From Parvularculaceae bacterium UBA4496 (GTDB lineage: Bacteria; Pseudomonadota; Alphaproteobacteria; Caulobacterales; Parvularculaceae): DNA of 9,140 nucleotides. Under the pieces are notes generated by a model. The model worked only from the letters and a program-made list of their open reading frames with translations. It was not told where the DNA came from and ran no database searches. A program made the position numbers and the translations under genes. Of the stretch, positions 6,668 to 9,140 are shown one piece after another (the stretch's first letter is position 1; each line of letters begins with the position of its first letter). The stretch spans positions 12,598-21,737 of the forward strand of contig DGNI01000083.1 of the NCBI GenBank assembly GCA_002388885.1, in the 5' to 3' direction.

Positions 6668-7666
6668 ATGGCTCCTGAGTATCTGATGGCGTTGGCATTG
6701 TGTCTTGCGGCTGCGTTGAACCTGTCCCTGATTGGCGCTGGCCTCGCTTTTGCCAGGAATGGCGGGGCTAGGGCTTTGCCCCTTGGCTCTGCATTTGCGT
6801 TTATTGTGAGCGGCGTGGTTTTCATCATTAGCGTTGATAATTTCGGCGTCGTGGCGCCTGGCCCGATCCTTCAAAGCCTTGAATTTATGCTCACGCTGGC
6901 GGCGGGGCCGGTCTTCGTGCTGCTTGTTGCACATCTCAACATGCGGACACTTCGGCCTCTAGCTGTCATCGCGCCTGCGTTTCTGGCCGCCGCTGCGACG
7001 ATGGTCGTTACGATTTTCACTGGTGATGCGCCTGACATCCGTTTCGCCGTGCCTTTACAGATCGCGTACTCAGCCGCCGCCGCATTCGTCATTTTCGATC
7101 CGGAAGCGTTGCGCCGGAAGGATGTAAACGCGCACGCCGCTCGATTATTATTCGTGGCAATGGCGGCAGTGCATCTTGCGCAGATTGCGAGAATGGCTGC
7201 GCCGTCTCTGAAGGTGATCGAACCGGCGGTTCCGGTGATAATTTCTGTTCTGGCCTTCGGGATGATCTTCATGACCAGCAGGCGTTTGGCTAACCGGCTG
7301 GCAAGGCGCCGGGCTGGACCGCGCACCTGCGCAACAAATGTTGAAGATCTTCGGGGCCTTATTCGGAAGGACGGTGCGTTTCTCGATCCGGATTACCGAT
7401 TGGCGCAACTGTCGAGTGCGGCGGGCGTCCCTGCCTGCGAACTTTCACGGTTGATCAATGAGGAGACCGGCGCCGGTTTCGTAAGTTTTTTGAATGACGA
7501 GCGGCTCAAGCATGCATGTGATTTGCTGCGCGCGCCGGAGGAACGACGCACGTCTGTCGAGGCGATTGCACTGCTTTCAGGATTTCGTTCGCGTTCCGCC
7601 TTCTATCGGGCCTTCACAGGCGCTTATGGCGTGACGCCCGCCGTCTACCGGAAACATAATAGTTAG
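6668..7666 (+). CDS. Membrane-bound AraC-type transcriptional regulator (7-TM sensor plus HTH domain)
   Basis: 332-residue one-component regulator. The N-terminal part holds about seven hydrophobic segments (roughly 5-29, 37-57, 66-90, 97-117, 126-143, 157-177, 184-203). A basic stretch follows (RRLANRLARRR, 205-215), placing the C-terminus in the cytoplasm. Residues about 236-329 are an AraC/XylS-type DNA-binding domain. Its first helix-turn-helix is around YRLAQLSSAAGVPACELSRL. The second, around AIALLSGFRSRSAFYRAF, ends with the family signature GVTPAVYRK. No known ligand-binding domain is seen, so the signal is presumably sensed in or near the membrane. The ATG at 6668 is preferred over an in-frame ATG at 6593 because GAGG (6658-6661) lies six bases upstream and the extra 25 residues are basic and unlike the rest. 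The neighbouring exported hydrolase gene, 111 bp downstream, is the likeliest target or partner; hbd, divergently placed, is another candidate. Confidence 0.88.
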   Translation: MAPEYLMALALCLAAALNLSLIGAGLAFARNGGARALPLGSAFAFIVSGVVFIISVDNFGVVAPGPILQSLEFMLTLAAGPVFVLLVAHLNMRTLRPLAVIAPAFLAAAATMVVTIFTGDAPDIRFAVPLQIAYSAAAAFVIFDPEALRRKDVNAHAARLLFVAMAAVHLAQIARMAAPSLKVIEPAVPVIISVLAFGMIFMTSRRLANRLARRRAGPRTCATNVEDLRGLIRKDGAFLDPDYRLAQLSSAAGVPACELSRLINEETGAGFVSFLNDERLKHACDLLRAPEERRTSVEAIALLSGFRSRSAFYRAFTGAYGVTPAVYRKHNS

Positions 7667-7675
7667 CCGGTTTTA

Positions 7676-7700
7676 TGTCCTGATACCGTGTTTAAGGACA
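7676..7700. promoter_or_regulatory. Dyad TGTCCT-N13-AGGACA upstream of the serine hydrolase gene
   Basis: Perfect 6-bp inverted repeats (7676-7681 and 7695-7700) just after the regulator stop codon and about 80 bases before the hydrolase start. It could be an operator or a weak stem in the bicistronic transcript. No T-run follows, so termination is unlikely. I found no good promoter hexamer pair in this 111-bp gap. Confidence 0.3.
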
Positions 7701-7777
7701 ATCATGACAGGGAAAAGCTGCGCCTGTGATGCTATATGCCCGGTCAGAAAGTCTTCAGGAATAAGGTCAGCCAAAGT

Positions 7778-8983
7778 ATGAAATCAGTCTGTTTGGGTGT
7801 GGTCGCCGTCGGGTTTTTGGGCATTGCTGGCGCGGCTGCAGAACCCTGGGACGCGTGCCGGAATGTCGAGCAGTATCCCGGCGTGGAGTGGCGGTTGCAG
7901 GAAGCGCCAGACTGGGATGGGGAAGCGCTTCTCAATGCCAAGTCAAGATTTGAAGTGTTGCAATCGGCGTCGGTGGTGGTCGTCCATAAGGGCCGATTGA
8001 TCGCCGACTGGGGTGACAGCGCGGAACGGTTTACCGCGCAGTCTGTCCGCAAGGGTCTCCTGAACTCGTTAGTTGGCATCCTGGTCGATGACGGCCGGCT
8101 CTCGCTCGACGACACCCTCGCCGATCTCGGCATCGACGATATCGACCCGTCGCTCACTGCAAATGAGCGCCAGGCGACGGTGCGTGATCTTTTGCATTCC
8201 CGATCAGGCATATTCCATTCCGCCTTATATGAAATTGGTGGCTGGAAGCGTCTACGCACCCGCCTTGCAGAGGAAAAAAAGGCTGAAAAGGCAGAGCGTT
8301 TCGCGCCAGGCGCTTACTGGGTTTACAATAACTGGGACTTTAACGCGCTTGGCACGATCGTTGAGCAAGCCGCAGGGCAATCCATCGGAGCATTTTTTGA
8401 TCAAGCGATTGCGTCCCCCATCGGCATGCAGGACTTTAGCCCCGCAGACGTTGAATATACGACCAAGGATCACCCTGCCGAGAAACATTTTGAGAATGTT
8501 TCCGAACATCGCGCTTACATGTTCAATGTCTCAACGCGTGATCTCGCCAGATATGGCTTGCTGTTTTTAGGGTGCGGCAAGTGGCGTAGCGAGCAGGTGA
8601 TCGCGCGCGACTGGGTTTTGGAAAGTCTTGACGGCGTTCACACGCGGGTTGGCCGCGCCGTCGATGAGCTAGAAACCGGCTTTGGCGATTATGGCTTTTT
8701 ATGGCAAATCGACCGCCCCGGCTCGCGGCGGTATGACGGGCTTGCAACCCGCGAACCGGCTTATTTCGCAACCGGCAATCGTGGACATATGCTCGCCATT
8801 TTTCCCTACCTCGATCTTGTGATCGCTCATCAAGTGGGAACGCGGGGCGGCGTCGCCATGGAGGCGCAAATCAAACGCGCGACTCAAGGCTCGCCTGAAG
8901 TTACACATGACGAGATGGTTTCCTTGTTCATGGCGATTATCGCCGCGCATCCGGACGGGGCGTCGGCGTTCGGTGATAACTAG
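7778..8983 (+). CDS. Exported serine hydrolase, class C beta-lactamase / penicillin-binding-protein-like fold
   Basis: 401-residue periplasmic hydrolase of the beta-lactamase (PF00144-type) superfamily, which includes AmpC, DD-peptidases, EstB-type esterases and 6-aminohexanoate-dimer hydrolase. A Sec signal peptide covers residues 1-21 (Lys2, hydrophobic core, GAAA before Glu22). The nucleophile motif is Ser89-Val-Arg-Lys92. The second motif is Tyr183-Asn-Asn185. The third region is GNRGH (333-337), where AmpC has KTG. The LLHSRSGI segment (138-145) is typical of the family. The absence of KTG argues against a classical beta-lactamase and favours an esterase, amidase or peptidase role; the substrate is unknown. 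The start at 7778 is chosen because the signal peptide begins there. AAGG (7763-7766) is a somewhat distant ribosome site, and an in-frame ATG at 7736 has none. The gene probably shares a transcript with the regulator gene upstream. Confidence 0.9.
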   Translation: MKSVCLGVVAVGFLGIAGAAAEPWDACRNVEQYPGVEWRLQEAPDWDGEALLNAKSRFEVLQSASVVVVHKGRLIADWGDSAERFTAQSVRKGLLNSLVGILVDDGRLSLDDTLADLGIDDIDPSLTANERQATVRDLLHSRSGIFHSALYEIGGWKRLRTRLAEEKKAEKAERFAPGAYWVYNNWDFNALGTIVEQAAGQSIGAFFDQAIASPIGMQDFSPADVEYTTKDHPAEKHFENVSEHRAYMFNVSTRDLARYGLLFLGCGKWRSEQVIARDWVLESLDGVHTRVGRAVDELETGFGDYGFLWQIDRPGSRRYDGLATREPAYFATGNRGHMLAIFPYLDLVIAHQVGTRGGVAMEAQIKRATQGSPEVTHDEMVSLFMAIIAAHPDGASAFGDN

Positions 8984-9021
8984 AGTGGCCGTGTTTCCCT
9001 CAAGATATTTGGTCTTCATGC

Positions 9022-9049
9022 AAAAAAAGCCCCGCCGAAGCGGGGCTTT
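9022..9049 (-). terminator. Intrinsic terminator of etfA
   Basis: AAGCCCCGC (9027-9035) and GCGGGGCTT (9040-9048) form a perfect 9-bp stem around a CGAA tetraloop. Read on the minus strand it is followed by a run of seven T (complement of A9022-9028), the classic intrinsic terminator layout, 24 bases after the etfA stop codon. On the plus strand only three T follow, so it is probably a weaker terminator for the convergent hydrolase gene. Confidence 0.9.
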
Positions 9050-9072
9050 CTGCAATCGAATATCCGGTGGCG

Positions 9073-9140
9073 CTACCCCAGCGCTTCGTTTAACTCCGGT
9101 AGGGCCTTGAACAGGTCAGCGACGAGGCCGTAGTCGGCGA
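9073..9140 (-). CDS. etfA: Electron transfer flavoprotein alpha subunit, C-terminal fragment (5' part outside window)
   Basis: The minus strand from the window edge encodes ADYGLVADLFKALPELNEAL, then Gly and a TAG at 9075-9073. This is the characteristic C-terminus of the FAD-binding EtfA subunit, whose usual ending is close to ADYGLVGDLFEAVPEL. EtfAB accepts electrons from acyl-CoA and other dehydrogenases and passes them to ETF:ubiquinone oxidoreductase. Only 22 coding codons are present, so the call rests on this short but distinctive motif. Context agrees: hbd, a usual etfA neighbour, lies on the same strand 2.6 kb downstream. Confidence 0.85.
   Translation of the reverse strand, partial: ADYGLVADLFKALPELNEALG

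Noticed and set aside
6535..6934. Two overlapping minus-strand frames of 97 and 126 codons upstream of hbd
   Set aside because: Both are antisense to the regulator coding region, rich in Arg, Lys and His, and lack a ribosome site or recognisable domain. They are shadow frames.
7778..8983. Calling the serine hydrolase an antibiotic-resistance beta-lactamase
   Set aside because: It has the SxxK and YxN motifs of the fold but lacks a KTG motif, and the superfamily mostly contains esterases and peptidases. The sequence gives no support for resistance.
1..9140. CRISPR arrays, tRNA or rRNA genes, insertion sequences, attachment sites
   Set aside because: I looked on both strands and saw no regularly spaced repeats, cloverleaf genes, transposase or integrase frames, or terminal inverted repeats with target duplications.

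Overview
The window looks like a chromosomal stretch of an alphaproteobacterium. It is GC-rich, has clear Shine-Dalgarno sequences, and carries argH divergent from a membrane-anchored TlpA-type thioredoxin, plus an etfA / 3-hydroxybutyryl-CoA dehydrogenase neighbourhood. A marine Caulobacterales relative (Parvularculaceae or Hyphomonadaceae) is my guess from general style, not a demonstrated placement. I see no rRNA, tRNA, CRISPR array, transposase or phage gene.

Layout. Positions 1-880 (minus) hold the N-terminal two thirds of argininosuccinate lyase (argH), cut by the window edge inside its signature loop. A 29-bp divergent gap separates it from a TlpA-like thioredoxin (910-1518, plus). Two large lipoprotein genes follow in tandem (1628-3304 and 3442-5247, plus). 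Their products are diverged paralogs of no family I recognise, and they are the most novel-looking element here. A bidirectional terminator (5258-5298) separates them from a dodecin flavin-storage protein (5314-5517, minus) and the upstream 3-hydroxybutyryl-CoA dehydrogenase gene (5598-6476, minus).

A divergent 191-bp control region then leads to a plus-strand pair. The first gene encodes a regulator with about seven membrane segments fused to an AraC-type DNA-binding domain (6668-7666). The second encodes an exported serine hydrolase of the class C beta-lactamase fold (7778-8983). A terminator and the last 22 codons of etfA (9073-9140, minus) close the window.

How the genes fit together. 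etfA and hbd, both on the minus strand, belong to fatty-acid or hydroxyacyl-CoA oxidation. Dodecin buffers free flavin and fits the same flavin-dependent setting. In many alphaproteobacteria the order etfB-etfA-hbd is uninterrupted. Here the regulator/hydrolase pair sits between etfA and hbd on the opposite strand, and etfA has its own terminator, so the pair looks like an insertion into a conserved cluster. The pair could form a small envelope-sensing circuit (membrane sensor-regulator plus periplasmic enzyme), but that is inference. The two lipoproteins, next to a periplasmic thioredoxin, suggest an envelope function that cannot be named from sequence alone.
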